NCBI RefSeq assembly: GCF_000269605.1
Contig: NZ_AKCI01000001.1
Location: forward strand, 1,426,001-1,490,000
DNA length: 64,000 nt
Reading direction: 5' to 3'
Origin: Scardovia wiggsiae F0424
GTDB taxonomy: Bacteria > Actinomycetota > Actinomycetes > Actinomycetales > Bifidobacteriaceae
Part shown: one piece after another, positions 43,737 through 56,203 of the stretch
Layout of the letters: each line of letters starts with the position of its first letter
Numbering within the stretch: the first letter of the stretch is position 1
Notes under the pieces: generated by a model
The model's input: only the letters and a program-made list of their open reading frames with translations
What the model was told of the DNA's origin: nothing
Database searches by the model: none
Program-made: the position numbers and the translations under genes

Positions 43737-44053
43737 GGTATAGGGTTATGCGTGTAATGGTTTTCTTTGACCTTCCAACAGTAACAGATGCAGACCGGAG
43801 GAATTACCGCCAGTTCAGGAAGTCTCTGATAGAGGAGGGGTTCCTGATGATTCAGGAGTCAGTATATGTGCGGATTGCTACTACACGTGAATCTGCGCAA
43901 TTTCTGGAATCGCGTGTTGCCTCCTTCGTTCCGCCTAGAGGCGTTATCCAATCCCTTATCGTGACTGAAAAGCAATATGCAGGGATGAGATTCCTTGCAG
44001 GGGAGAGCGTTAAAGATATTTCAAATTTCGATACAAAGACGGTGGTCATATGA
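43733..44053 (+). CDS. cas2: Cas2, CRISPR adaptation protein
   Basis: A 106-aa ferredoxin-fold protein that dimerises to scaffold the Cas1 integrase. It opens MRYRVMRVMVFFDLPTVTDA, the standard type II-A Cas2 pattern with the conserved Asp, followed by FRKSLIEEGFLMIQESVYVR. Both ends overlap neighbouring cas genes by four bases (ATGA), so cas1-cas2-csn2 are translated as a block. Confidence 0.96.
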   Translation: MRYRVMRVMVFFDLPTVTDADRRNYRQFRKSLIEEGFLMIQESVYVRIATTRESAQFLESRVASFVPPRGVIQSLIVTEKQYAGMRFLAGESVKDISNFDTKTVVI

Positions 44054-44718
44054 TCTCACGAATCACAATCCCTCCATTAGAGCCTTTTGATTTGGATAAG
44101 GGGCTGAATATTATTAGCACAAACTCGTTGAGTGTATTCTTTTCGCTCTCGCAGGGTATTAAAGGCAAGAACGAAATGATGCATTTTTATGATGATGATA
44201 ATAATCGTATAGAAAAGCTGGAATCTGAGATTTTGCTGGTCGGGGATATTGCTGGAATGCTCAATTATGATGAATGGTTCAAAAAGCAGCTGCTATCTGC
44301 GTATATCAGGGAATTTGATGATGAGCAGCTGGCAGCGCTTCACAATATCCACGCCCAGTTATTTTCTGTACTGGATAAAGCAGCTCTGGATTCAATGCTG
44401 CCAATCGCGTTGAACCAGGAATTTGACACCAAAAATCTTGTGAGTATTTTTAAGCCGACAGTCGACGTGCCGGAGTACGAAAACTTCTATGATGAGATAC
44501 AGGCAGTTATTGATATTGCGGGAGCTTTGTCAGAGAAACGAATGCTTGTGCTGTTTCATATAAGTGAATATTGTACTAATGACCAGCTAGAATATTTAGT
44601 ATCAGATATTAAAAGACAAGAACTACAGGTGCTCTACCTTGAGCGGACTGACCATCTGCTCAGGTTCGGCGACGAAAGAAGCTATTATGTTGATGAAGAT
44701 TTTGTCCAGTTCTCATGA
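44050..44718 (+). CDS. csn2: Csn2, type II-A spacer-acquisition protein
   Basis: A 222-aa ring-forming protein that binds DNA ends during spacer acquisition and defines subtype II-A. Position after cas2 and the size match the short Csn2 class. Sequence conservation is low, but the N-terminal ISTNSLSVFFSLSQGIKGKN and MLVLFHISEYCTNDQLEYLV segments fit Csn2. Only 27 bp separate its stop from the first repeat, so part of the leader may lie within its 3' end. Confidence 0.88.
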   Translation: MISRITIPPLEPFDLDKGLNIISTNSLSVFFSLSQGIKGKNEMMHFYDDDNNRIEKLESEILLVGDIAGMLNYDEWFKKQLLSAYIREFDDEQLAALHNIHAQLFSVLDKAALDSMLPIALNQEFDTKNLVSIFKPTVDVPEYENFYDEIQAVIDIAGALSEKRMLVLFHISEYCTNDQLEYLVSDIKRQELQVLYLERTDHLLRFGDERSYYVDEDFVQFS

Positions 44719-44745
44719 ACTGCTCAGGATACTTCAAGGCTATCG

Positions 44746-46761
44746 GTTTCAGATGTCTGTCAGATCAATGAGGTAGACCACAAGCCAGAACAAATAACTA
44801 CGGTAGATGTAGTTTCAGATGTCTGTCAGATCAATGAGGTAGACCACCTGGCACCTGGTCACTATCGACGATAAGGAGTTTCAGATGTCTGTCAGATCAA
44901 TGAGGTAGACCACGCTGATAATGGCCAATCCGCCAACTTACTGGTTTCAGATGTCTGTCAGATCAATGAGGTAGACCACGCTTGGGAATACTCGTGTTTG
45001 GCAGTGGGGGTTTCAGATGTCTGTCAGATCAATGAGGTAGACCACAGCGTTTAAGAGTATGCAGGAGACGATAGAGTTTCAGATGTCTGTCAGATCAATG
45101 AGGTAGACCACTTAATGACGCGGAATGGCTGCACCGTATGTGTTTCAGATGTCTGTCAGATCAATGAGGTAGACCACGGCCGTGACACTATTAAAGCATT
45201 ACAGCGTGTTTCAGATGTCTGTCAGATCAATGAGGTAGACCACAAACTCACTGTTTTGTAGTGCAACCTCTGTGTTTCAGATGTCTGTCAGATCAATGAG
45301 GTAGACCACACCGAAGTTGGTAGAGACGATGTATCCGAAGTTTCAGATGTCTGTCAGATCAATGAGGTAGACCACTAAGCCTGCTTATCAGCATTATCAC
45401 CGTGAGTTTCAGATGTCTGTCAGATCAATGAGGTAGACCACGTGTTGTCGTGGAGGCCTTTGAAGATGAATGTTTCAGATGTCTGTCAGATCAATGAGGT
45501 AGACCACTCAACGATTTAGAACAGCTTGCACTCAGTAGTTTCAGATGTCTGTCAGATCAATGAGGTAGACCACGATCTCCGGGCGGATCACATCAGGCAA
45601 ATGGTTTCAGATGTCTGTCAGATCAATGAGGTAGACCACTAGCGGCGAATCCTATCGGAACAATAATCGGTTTCAGATGTCTGTCAGATCAATGAGGTAG
45701 ACCACAAAAAATACGACACCACCATCAGCGAAATGGTTTCAGATGTCTGTCAGATCAATGAGGTAGACCACGATAAGGAATTAGCTTCAGCTGAGGAGCG
45801 TGTTTCAGATGTCTGTCAGATCAATGAGGTAGACCACGCGTAGAGGATTTCCAGGCGCAGCGCGAGCGTTTCAGATGTCTGTCAGATCAATGAGGTAGAC
45901 CACCGTTGTTTGTTTTCTTTTTTTGTTTTTTGTGTTTCAGATGTCTGTCAGATCAATGAGGTAGACCACATTCATGATGTCAAGCGACCTCAACAAGATG
46001 TTTCAGATGTCTGTCAGATCAATGAGGTAGACCACTAAGCCTGCTTATCAGCATTATCACCGTGAGTTTCAGATGTCTGTCAGATCAATGAGGTAGACCA
46101 CTCTATTTTTATGCTGGTGAGGTTGGGGTGTGTTTCAGATGTCTGTCAGATCAATGAGGTAGACCACGATCTCCGGGCGGATCACATCAGGCAAATGGTT
46201 TCAGATGTCTGTCAGATCAATGAGGTAGACCACTAGCGGCGAATCCTATCGGAACAATAATCGGTTTCAGATGTCTGTCAGATCAATGAGGTAGACCACA
46301 AAAAATACGACACCACCATCAGCGAAATGGTTTCAGATGTCTGTCAGATCAATGAGGTAGACCACGATAAGGAATTAGCTTCAGCTGAGGAGCGTGTTTC
46401 AGATGTCTGTCAGATCAATGAGGTAGACCACGCGTAGAGGATTTCCAGGCGCAGCGCGAGCGTTTCAGATGTCTGTCAGATCAATGAGGTAGACCACATA
46501 AAGTATCCTTATCCACCACTGACGAGGGTTTCAGATGTCTGTCAGATCAATGAGGTAGACCACTATTAGCACCGTAGACCTGTCCACATTCGAGTTTCAG
46601 ATGTCTGTCAGATCAATGAGGTAGACCACAATAGACGAAATAATACCCGTCAGCCTAGGGTTTCAGATGTCTGTCAGATCAATGAGGTAGACCACGACCA
46701 GGGACCAGCAGTGGGCACAGTCAATGTTTCAGATGTCTGTCAGATCAATGAGGTAGACCAC
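44746..46761 (+). CRISPR. CRISPR array, 31 repeats and 30 spacers
   Basis: The repeat is 36 bp (starts GTTTCAGATGTCTGTC, ends GAGGTAGACCAC) and all units are 66 bp, giving 30-nt spacers. No repeat variation was noticed, including in the last repeat at 46726-46761. The tracrRNA orientation implies rightward transcription with the leader next to csn2. Only 24 spacers are unique. Spacer 10 (45376-45405) recurs as spacer 20 (46036-46065), and the run 13-17 (45574-45867) recurs as 22-26 (46168-46461). Spacer 18 (45904-45933) is a T/G-only low-complexity sequence apart from two C. No protospacer was noticed in the window. Confidence 0.98.
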
Positions 46762-46896
46762 GTGCAAGTAACGGAATACACCCAGTTAATTATAGTTCCT
46801 AAAAGCTAAAATACCAGTAAACCAACAGGTTCAGGAAGGTTCCCGGCAGCTTCGGCATTACTGTCGCCATCGTCATATATTTTGGGTTATGCTGAG

Positions 46897-46910
46897 GTAA
46901 AAATTTTTAC
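46897..46910. promoter_or_regulatory. LacI operator upstream of lacI
   Basis: GTAAAAATTTTTAC is a perfect 14-bp palindrome 21 bp before the lacI start. Near copies occur between lacZ and lacS at 51297-51310, 51451-51464 and 51519-51532. The regulator likely controls itself and both lactose genes. Confidence 0.7.
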
Positions 46911-46931
46911 TGAAGTGTGCAGGAGGTTATC

Positions 46932-47945
46932 ATGGTCACGCTCAGGGAGGTTGCAGAACGGGCCGGGGTATCGCAGAGTACGGTGTCGCGTTTGTTGAAT
47001 GACCCGTCTTTCTCCATCAAGGAGGAGACGAGACGGCGGATATTCCGGGTCTGCGAAGAGCTGGGCTACCGTAATGTGTTCCGCCCCTCGGTTGCAGTGC
47101 TGGATGCGCCGCCTCTCGGCGAGGAATTGCAGGATGCGTATTTCTCTGAATCCCGGAAAGTGCTGTTGGAATGCGCAGATTCAATGGGGTTGGATCGGCC
47201 AACTTTCGTGCATTCGATCCGTGAACTGACAAAGCGGGCATCTGAGTTTGACGGATTCGTGACAGTTGGTGAGAAGGTGTTCCCTGCGGATGATCTGCGG
47301 GCCCTTCATGCGGTACTTCCTCACGGTGTATGCGTAGATACAAACCCCGCGCCGCATCTGTTCGACTCCGTACGTCCGGATCTGTCGCAGACAATGCTGG
47401 ATGCATTGGACGCAATGGTCGCCTCGGGGCGCAGGCGTGTCGCATTCCTTGGCGGTATAGGCAGTATTATGGGGCTGCATAATTATCCGCAGGATCTCTG
47501 CGAACTTGCATTCCGCGAATGGGCTGCACACTTGGGGCTTGATGTGGAAGGCATGGTATACGCATCGGGCAAGTTTACGGTGGAAAATGGGCGCCGTCTG
47601 GCTGAGCGTCTGGTCACAGACCGTCGCGGTAACGGAAATAACGGCAGTACAATGCCGGATGGCCTGATCGTAGCGGCGGATGTGCTGGCAGTGGGTGCAT
47701 TGCAGCAGCTGAATGCGATGGGTATAGCTGTGCCGGATGAGCTGGCGGTAGTAAGCGTTAACGGCCAGTCAATTGCCCGTTACACGTCGCCGCCATTGAG
47801 CTCGTACGTGATTGATCAGTATGAGATGGCGCGCATGGCATTATCTACGCTGATTGACGGATTGAAACATGAGCGTCATCTGCGCCGCCATCTGCTGCTT
47901 ACTACAGAACTGGCAGTGCGGGACAGCTTCATACCGCGAAGCTGA
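46932..47945 (+). CDS. LacI-family regulator of the lactose locus
   Basis: A 337-aa repressor. The helix-turn-helix is at the extreme N-terminus (MVTLREVAERAGVSQSTVSR, then LLNDPSFSIKEETRRRIFR), followed by a periplasmic-binding-protein-like sugar domain. It resembles GalR/EbgR-type regulators that start with a short sensor region. I choose the ATG at 46932 because AGGAGG lies 5 nt before it; a GTG at 46917 precedes that site. It converges on lacZ, and shared palindromes tie it to lacZ and lacS. Confidence 0.92.
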   Translation: MVTLREVAERAGVSQSTVSRLLNDPSFSIKEETRRRIFRVCEELGYRNVFRPSVAVLDAPPLGEELQDAYFSESRKVLLECADSMGLDRPTFVHSIRELTKRASEFDGFVTVGEKVFPADDLRALHAVLPHGVCVDTNPAPHLFDSVRPDLSQTMLDALDAMVASGRRRVAFLGGIGSIMGLHNYPQDLCELAFREWAAHLGLDVEGMVYASGKFTVENGRRLAERLVTDRRGNGNNGSTMPDGLIVAADVLAVGALQQLNAMGIAVPDELAVVSVNGQSIARYTSPPLSSYVIDQYEMARMALSTLIDGLKHERHLRRHLLLTTELAVRDSFIPRS

Positions 47946-48055
47946 TCCGCTGTCCGGCCCGTGCTTTGGTACTCTGGTAAATTGTGTATATATTCCATAT
48001 ATTAATATTACATTTGCAAAGCCTCAAATCAGGATGAGGGTCCCAGCCCCCTGTC

Positions 48056-51265
<3,210 letters not shown>

Positions 51266-51296
51266 TTATCGCAATAAAATTTTCTGCATACTGATT

Positions 51297-51532
51297 ATAA
51301 AATATTTTACTTTTTAATGCAACTCTTATATTTGGCGTTTGTACTATATTGAGTTATCTGAATAGGGGGGATATCAAAGATTGGAGGATAGTTATCTCGC
51401 TTTCTTAAACTTCCTGCTATAGGAATATAACGTCAGTATCGCGACACGCTGTAAAACTTTTTACTTTTTTAGTAAAGCAATATACTTATTTTTACGGGAT
51501 CGGTGAGGTTCCCGCATAATAAAAATTTTTAC
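51297..51532. promoter_or_regulatory. Three LacI-type operators between lacZ and lacS
   Basis: ATAAAATATTTTAC (51297-51310), GTAAAACTTTTTAC (51451-51464) and ATAAAAATTTTTAC (51519-51532) resemble the perfect palindrome before lacI. The first lies 90 bp before the lacZ start and the last 24 bp before the lacS start, so both divergent promoters can be repressed, possibly with DNA looping. No gene is present in 51209-51555. Confidence 0.6.
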
Positions 51533-51555
51533 CAGTCGCAGGGAGGCGTTATATC

Positions 51556-53037
51556 ATGGGCAAAACAACAACGCAGCATATAGGGGATATCCGGACGGCA
51601 CACAAGAAAACTGTAAGGGATATAGTGCAGCGCATCGCCTACGCATTCGGCAATCTGGGCCAGGCAGCATTCTATAACACAATGAGCACTTTTTTCATCA
51701 CGTATGTCACAACAGCCCTGTTCATCAATGTGGACAGGTCGCTTGCCGCGCGGCTGATCTCAGTAATCACAGGATTAGTGGTAGTAATACGTATTGCGGA
51801 AATTTTTCTGGACCCTTTGCTGGGCAACCTGGTTGATAATACAAATACCAGGTGGGGCAGGTTCCGTGTATGGCAGTTCATCGGAGGGCTGGTTCCGTCT
51901 ATACTGCTGGTGATGGTGTTTACAGGCCTTTTCGGGCTTGTAGATGTAAATACGCCCGTATTTATGGTTTTGTTTGTGATAGTGTTCATCCTTTTGGACG
52001 TGGTCTACTCGCTGCGCGATATTTCGTACTGGGGAATGATCCCGGCAATTTCTTCCGATTCTCATGAACGCAGTGTGTATACAGCGTTGGGCACATTCAC
52101 CGGGTCGATCGGCTACAATGGCGTCACTGTGATCGTTGTACCTGTCACCAGCTGGTTCACATGGAAGATCGCAGGGCAAAGCGGGCAGGGGCGGCCCGGC
52201 TGGGCTGCCTTCGCGGTCATTATTGCTGTGCTCGGGCTTCTGACCGCATGGAGCGTAGCATTCGGTACCCGTGAGAACCAGGGCAATCTGCGCGCTAAAG
52301 CTGAGGGCAGCGGCAATCCCATTGAAGCATTCAAAGCTATTGCCAGGAATGACCAGCTGCTGTGGGTGGCACTGAGCTATCTGCTGTATTCGGTAGCTAA
52401 TGTGGCTACTACCGGTGTGCTTTTCTACCAGTTCACATACGTGCTTGGGATGCCGGACAGTTTTTCCCTTGCCGGGGTCATCCCGGTCGTCATCGGGCTG
52501 GTCACCACGCCATTCTATCCGATGCTCAACCGGCACATACCCCGCCGCTGGCTGTACACAGCCGGGATGGTATCCATGATTGCCGGATACATTCTGTTTA
52601 TTGCTGCGCCTGCAAATCTTCCGGCTGTGGTTGCTGCACTCATACTTTTCTATCTGCCCGCGCAATCCATCCAGATGACCGCTATCCTGAGTATGACCGA
52701 TTCCATTGAATACGGACAGCTGAAAACCGGGCGGCGGAATGAGGCCGTCACGCTGTCTGTGCGTCCGATGCTTGACAAGATTGCCGGAGCCCTCTCCAAC
52801 GGTATCGTCGGGTTTGTGGCTGTTGCTGCCGGCATGGTTGGTTCTGCCACAGCCTCCAGCATGACTGCTGATAACATCCGCACATTCAAGACCTTTGCCT
52901 ATTATCTGCCCCTTGGCGGCATTGTCCTGAGCCTCATCGTTTTTCTCCTTACCGTTAAGATCGATGAAAAAATGCACGAGGATATCGTCAGACAGCTCGA
53001 AGGCCAGCTTGCCGCTGATAAGGCAGATGCGGAATAA
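51556..53037 (+). CDS. Lactose/galactoside permease, GPH cation symporter family (LacS type)
   Basis: A 493-aa sugar:cation symporter with about 12 spans. The N-terminal AYAFGNLGQAAFYNTMSTFF, then FITYVTTALF and DPLLGNLVDNTNTRWGRFR are diagnostic of the GPH/MFS_2 family. The C-terminal IIA phosphorylation domain of streptococcal LacS is absent. GGGAGG precedes the ATG. Pairing with lacZ and LacI operators indicates lactose or galacto-oligosaccharide uptake. Confidence 0.93.
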   Translation: MGKTTTQHIGDIRTAHKKTVRDIVQRIAYAFGNLGQAAFYNTMSTFFITYVTTALFINVDRSLAARLISVITGLVVVIRIAEIFLDPLLGNLVDNTNTRWGRFRVWQFIGGLVPSILLVMVFTGLFGLVDVNTPVFMVLFVIVFILLDVVYSLRDISYWGMIPAISSDSHERSVYTALGTFTGSIGYNGVTVIVVPVTSWFTWKIAGQSGQGRPGWAAFAVIIAVLGLLTAWSVAFGTRENQGNLRAKAEGSGNPIEAFKAIARNDQLLWVALSYLLYSVANVATTGVLFYQFTYVLGMPDSFSLAGVIPVVIGLVTTPFYPMLNRHIPRRWLYTAGMVSMIAGYILFIAAPANLPAVVAALILFYLPAQSIQMTAILSMTDSIEYGQLKTGRRNEAVTLSVRPMLDKIAGALSNGIVGFVAVAAGMVGSATASSMTADNIRTFKTFAYYLPLGGIVLSLIVFLLTVKIDEKMHEDIVRQLEGQLAADKADAE

Positions 53038-53128
53038 ACGATCATGGCTATTGGAATATAAAGAGAAGCTGATTGGGGCGGGTAGTGCTGAGCCGTCCGC
53101 CCTTATCCTCTGAGCATTTGTAGTATAC

Positions 53129-53140
53129 GGGGGGGGGGGG
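53129..53140 (+). repeat. Poly-G tract (12 G) upstream of a membrane-protein gene
   Basis: Twelve G, the longest run in the window, lie between lacS and the gene at 53329. A promoter-like TATAAT (53182-53187) follows about 40 bp later, so the tract sits just upstream of the -35 area where length changes could alter activation or repression. The remaining 53038-53328 contains no gene. Confidence 0.75.
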
Positions 53141-53328
53141 TAAGGTCGTTTCTCTAGTTTCCGGTACTCCCATCTAATTTGTATAATAGGGTTATATTTC
53201 CCGATAGGGGTTTTCTTGCGCATATCCGTCCTATTTGCCGCAATGGTACACGCCTGTCAAAGAATCTGAGTATTCGCAGAAACAGATTGCAGGGTTTGAT
53301 TTCACTGCAGTAGAGAAAGGGGCAGCTA

Positions 53329-54060
53329 ATGGCTGATAATAGTTTTATTACGGGTAACATGTCTGCCGATGATGCTGATGGCATATTTGAGGATGAACAT
53401 TTAGGCCATCCCGCGCAGACCCGTGAACCTGCACGCTTGCCGTCGAAGAAAAAACTCATCATTGCAGGTATCGCAATCGTTACCATACTGGCACTTATCG
53501 GTGTGGGTGCGAAGAACTTTATAATACGTGCGCGGCATGAGCAGGAAATCAGACAGGTTACAGAGGATATTAAACGGCGGACCAGCCGGGCCCAGCTAAA
53601 GTATGCTCAGGCAAAAATTGAAGCTGCGATCCTTATTAAGCAGATACAGGTTTCCCCTGTAGCTGATGACGACGAACTTAAAACCGGTGTAGACAGTCTG
53701 CAGAAATCTGCAGATGACCAGCATCCGCAAAACAGGATCGCGTACCTTGTAGGTACAAGGATAATCGGTAAAGAAACGGAAGAACTTAAACTGCTGTATA
53801 TAAATAAACAGTCCGCTAAAGTAGGTGAGATAAGTATACGCTTGCAGGATCTAGTTAACCGTGCCGACAGCTTGAATAGTGCGCCGGACAGCGATAGTAA
53901 AACCCGTATGCTCAAACTTGCTTCCGTGTGGATCAATAGAAATGTAACTATGGATAATATAGGCCGTGCGGCTAAGGCGGCAGATGAGCTGCAACGTCTG
54001 ACTGATGAGGTGCAGAAGGGTGTCGATAATAAGAACACGGCCGGTGTACAGCAACAGTAG
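53329..54060 (+). CDS. Single-span membrane protein with coiled-coil exterior, unknown function
   Basis: A 243-aa protein. A 40-residue acidic N-terminus precedes KKKLIIAGIAIVTILALIGV (about residues 45-65), then an extracellular helical, charged region predicted to be coiled coil (RARHEQEIRQVTEDIKRRTS). The C-terminal half (ADSLNSAPDSDSKTRMLKL onward) is also helical. AAAGGGG precedes the ATG. No family recognised. It sits behind a G12 tract, hinting at variable expression. Confidence 0.75.
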   Translation: MADNSFITGNMSADDADGIFEDEHLGHPAQTREPARLPSKKKLIIAGIAIVTILALIGVGAKNFIIRARHEQEIRQVTEDIKRRTSRAQLKYAQAKIEAAILIKQIQVSPVADDDELKTGVDSLQKSADDQHPQNRIAYLVGTRIIGKETEELKLLYINKQSAKVGEISIRLQDLVNRADSLNSAPDSDSKTRMLKLASVWINRNVTMDNIGRAAKAADELQRLTDEVQKGVDNKNTAGVQQQ

Positions 54061-54064
54061 CCTT

Positions 54065-54100
54065 AACTCATGCCTGCAGCAGTTCCTGCATACATGAGTT
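54065..54100. terminator. Hairpin between convergent genes
   Basis: AACTCATG pairs with CATGAGTT, with an inner TGCAG/CTGCA stem, between the membrane protein and the VOC gene. Probably a bidirectional terminator. Confidence 0.6.
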
Positions 54101-54114
54101 ACTTGATTATTCAT

Positions 54115-54558
54115 CTATGCTGGAAAATATCTGTCCCTGTCAAAACTCGTGATTTCGTATTCGATACCTTCGGAGTCCTTAAAGAAGAAAGCATAATAAT
54201 CCGGACAATAATCAGGGTAGTATTGCGGCTTATGGATAATTTCTGTCGGCAGCTTCCTCACTTCCTCATACACAGCATCCACTTCTTCACGGTTTTCAGC
54301 ATGAAAAGCCAGATGATGCAGCACCCCTGCCTTCCTCCGGTTCGGCTTCTCCCTGCTGTAGGCTTTCCGCTGATTTACCAGCCCTATAGAAATAAGGTTA
54401 TGGTGATACTCTATGATCTTGTACTCATGTGCAGGTACCCGATCGGTCTCTTTCAGTTTGGTATCAAAGCCGAGCAGGGGCAGCAGCCTGTCATAGAACT
54501 TTTCTGCGCGTCCGAGATCTTCCACTGTAATGTGAATGTGGTCAACGCGCGGCTTCAA
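54115..54558 (-). CDS. VOC (glyoxalase/bleomycin-resistance) family protein
   Basis: A 147-aa metal-binding-fold protein. It opens VDHIHITVEDLGRAEKFYDR and ends FFFKDSEGIEYEITSFDRDR, the two halves of the VOC pattern with His7/9 and Glu metal ligands plausible; HHLAFHAENREEVD is the third. The start is TTG, three bases after the crgA stop, with GGGAG at 8 nt, so it is coupled to crgA. Substrate unknown. Confidence 0.88.
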   Translation of the reverse strand: MKPRVDHIHITVEDLGRAEKFYDRLLPLLGFDTKLKETDRVPAHEYKIIEYHHNLISIGLVNQRKAYSREKPNRRKAGVLHHLAFHAENREEVDAVYEEVRKLPTEIIHKPQYYPDYCPDYYAFFFKDSEGIEYEITSFDRDRYFPA

Positions 54559-54561
54559 AAG

Positions 54562-55197
54562 TTACTCCCACCACATCAGGAGGATAAAGCCGATAAAGGA
54601 GATGCCTGCGCCAACAGCCAGGTTCCAGTTGCCGATTGCTGGGATCGGGTACTGGTGGGTGAGATAGAATACTACGACCCACAGGAGGCCGAGGATCAGA
54701 AGTATGCTGAAGAGCGGTACAAGCCACGCAGGGTTAGACTTGGTATTTTCGATAGCTTTTTCTACGCGCCGTGTTTCGTCTTCCTGGCGTTTGGCTATGC
54801 GCTCCATCTGCGGCGTCATATTATCGCTGTTCATACCGTCTTCCAGGCGCTTCATTGCAGCTTCAACAGCCTCAGGGTTTTCAGGCTTGAACTCGTAACC
54901 TTTCTTCTTGCCGCGTCCGAAAAGGCCGCGCGTTTTTTTGCTGCCACTGCCGTTATCGGTGTCGGTACCGGTATCACTCCCGTCCGTCTCATCGCCGGAT
55001 CCCTCGTCTTTGTCCTCGGCAGTTTCTGTTTCAGCATCCCCACCGGCGGTATCACTGTCTGCGCTTCTGCGGTCTGCAGCATCACTGCTGCCATCAGCGT
55101 TATGAGCGTCGCCGTTATCAGCGCTGCTGCCTGCTTCTTCGATGGCTTCAGCGGTTTCTTTGTCCTCAACGATGTTGTCGCTGTTAGCGTCAGTCAT
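54562..55197 (-). CDS. crgA: Cell division protein CrgA with a long acidic N-terminal extension
   Basis: A 211-aa membrane protein. The C-terminal 75 residues match CrgA: NPAWLVPLFSILLILGLLWV, then VVFYLTHQYPIPAIGNWNLA, a second span and a final WWE. CrgA recruits FtsZ, FtsI and other divisome parts in actinobacteria. The first 95 residues are Asp/Glu/Ser-rich low complexity, followed by GRGKKKG, making this protein much longer than the usual 80-100 residues. The ATG follows GGAGAA. It neighbours DUF881, sortase E and pknB, the standard actinobacterial order. Confidence 0.92.
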   Translation of the reverse strand: MTDANSDNIVEDKETAEAIEEAGSSADNGDAHNADGSSDAADRRSADSDTAGGDAETETAEDKDEGSGDETDGSDTGTDTDNGSGSKKTRGLFGRGKKKGYEFKPENPEAVEAAMKRLEDGMNSDNMTPQMERIAKRQEDETRRVEKAIENTKSNPAWLVPLFSILLILGLLWVVVFYLTHQYPIPAIGNWNLAVGAGISFIGFILLMWWE

Positions 55198-55366
55198 GCG
55201 TTCTCCTTAACCGACAAAACGTGATTCCTCAGGGATCACCGTTCCTGTTCAATACCTCAGATCATTCTAATGGTTATACTGGAAGAGAAGAGAGGATACG
55301 TGAATCGACATGTTCGTATAAACTGTTATATAAGCAGCTGCATAACGTTGGGTATTTAGGAGCGAT

Positions 55367-56179
55367 ATGGCATTTTTAAGGAGAGATGGGCGCCGCCAGG
55401 AGCGTGCGTCCAGCCATCGCGCGCCTAGAAAACCATGGTATTCTTCACTTATCACAGTTCTGATCTTTTCTCTGGTAGGCTGGATTTTTATTGTCAACCT
55501 CCAGTCGAATGCTGATTATGTACCCAGCACAAATACCCAGGAACTTCTTGCCCGGCGCGGCCAGCGTGTGACAACCCTGACCGGGGATATAAAATCCCTC
55601 ACCGGCCAGATCGATGTGTTGCGCAAGAACCTCGCTTCCGGTTCATCGGCAGAAACAGGGACTGATAATACGTCCAGCGAGTCAAAGGCTGTGTCCCCCG
55701 CGATTGAGGGGCCTGGGATCACTGTTACCCTGGATGATTCCCCGCTGTGGGAACAGCGCACCCAGAATGGCGATGCAGGGGCCGGCGCCGGCGATAATGT
55801 CAATGATTACGTTGTGCACCAGCAGGATATTGAAGCTGTCGTTAACGCCCTGTGGTCAGGGGGAGCCGAAGCGATGACTATCCAGGGGCAGCGCGTCAAC
55901 ATGTCAACAGTTGTGAGATGCGTGGGGAATGTGCTGCTCCTTGACGGTAAGCAGTATGCCCCGCCTTACACCATCTCTGCTATCGGCGATCCGGACAGGC
56001 TGGGTGCAGCCTTGGATTCCTCAAAGGCTGTCCGGATATATAAAGAGTATGTGAAGGCTGACGGCCTCGGGTTTGATGTTAAAAAGGAAACGAAGCTGCG
56101 GTTCAGTAAAACTGTAGCAACTACGCAGACTTTAAAGTATGCTGCTGCAGTTGGGGCAGCAGGCAGAAGGAACGATTAA
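55367..56179 (+). CDS. DUF881 family protein
   Basis: A 270-aa membrane-attached protein of the DUF881 family, conserved beside division genes in Gram-positive bacteria with unknown activity. It has one N-terminal span (SLITVLIFSLVGWIFIVNLQ, about residues 27-46), a coiled-coil (LLARRGQRVTTLTGDIKSLT) and the DUF881 fold with GPGITVTLDDSPLW and LWSGGAEAMTIQGQRV. AGGAG precedes the ATG. It is divergent from crgA and 24 bp before the sortase. Confidence 0.92.
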   Translation: MAFLRRDGRRQERASSHRAPRKPWYSSLITVLIFSLVGWIFIVNLQSNADYVPSTNTQELLARRGQRVTTLTGDIKSLTGQIDVLRKNLASGSSAETGTDNTSSESKAVSPAIEGPGITVTLDDSPLWEQRTQNGDAGAGAGDNVNDYVVHQQDIEAVVNALWSGGAEAMTIQGQRVNMSTVVRCVGNVLLLDGKQYAPPYTISAIGDPDRLGAALDSSKAVRIYKEYVKADGLGFDVKKETKLRFSKTVATTQTLKYAAAVGAAGRRND

Positions 56180-56203
56180 AGGGATCGATGCGGAGGATAA
56201 GAA

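Noticed and set aside
44746-46761. Self-targeting spacers
   Set aside because: No spacer was noticed matching other parts of the window by eye; a genome-wide search would be needed.
51775-53223. 482-codon open frame antisense to lacS
   Set aside because: Rich in His/Arg/Pro/Gln with no family signal or ribosome site; a shadow of the lacS codon pattern.
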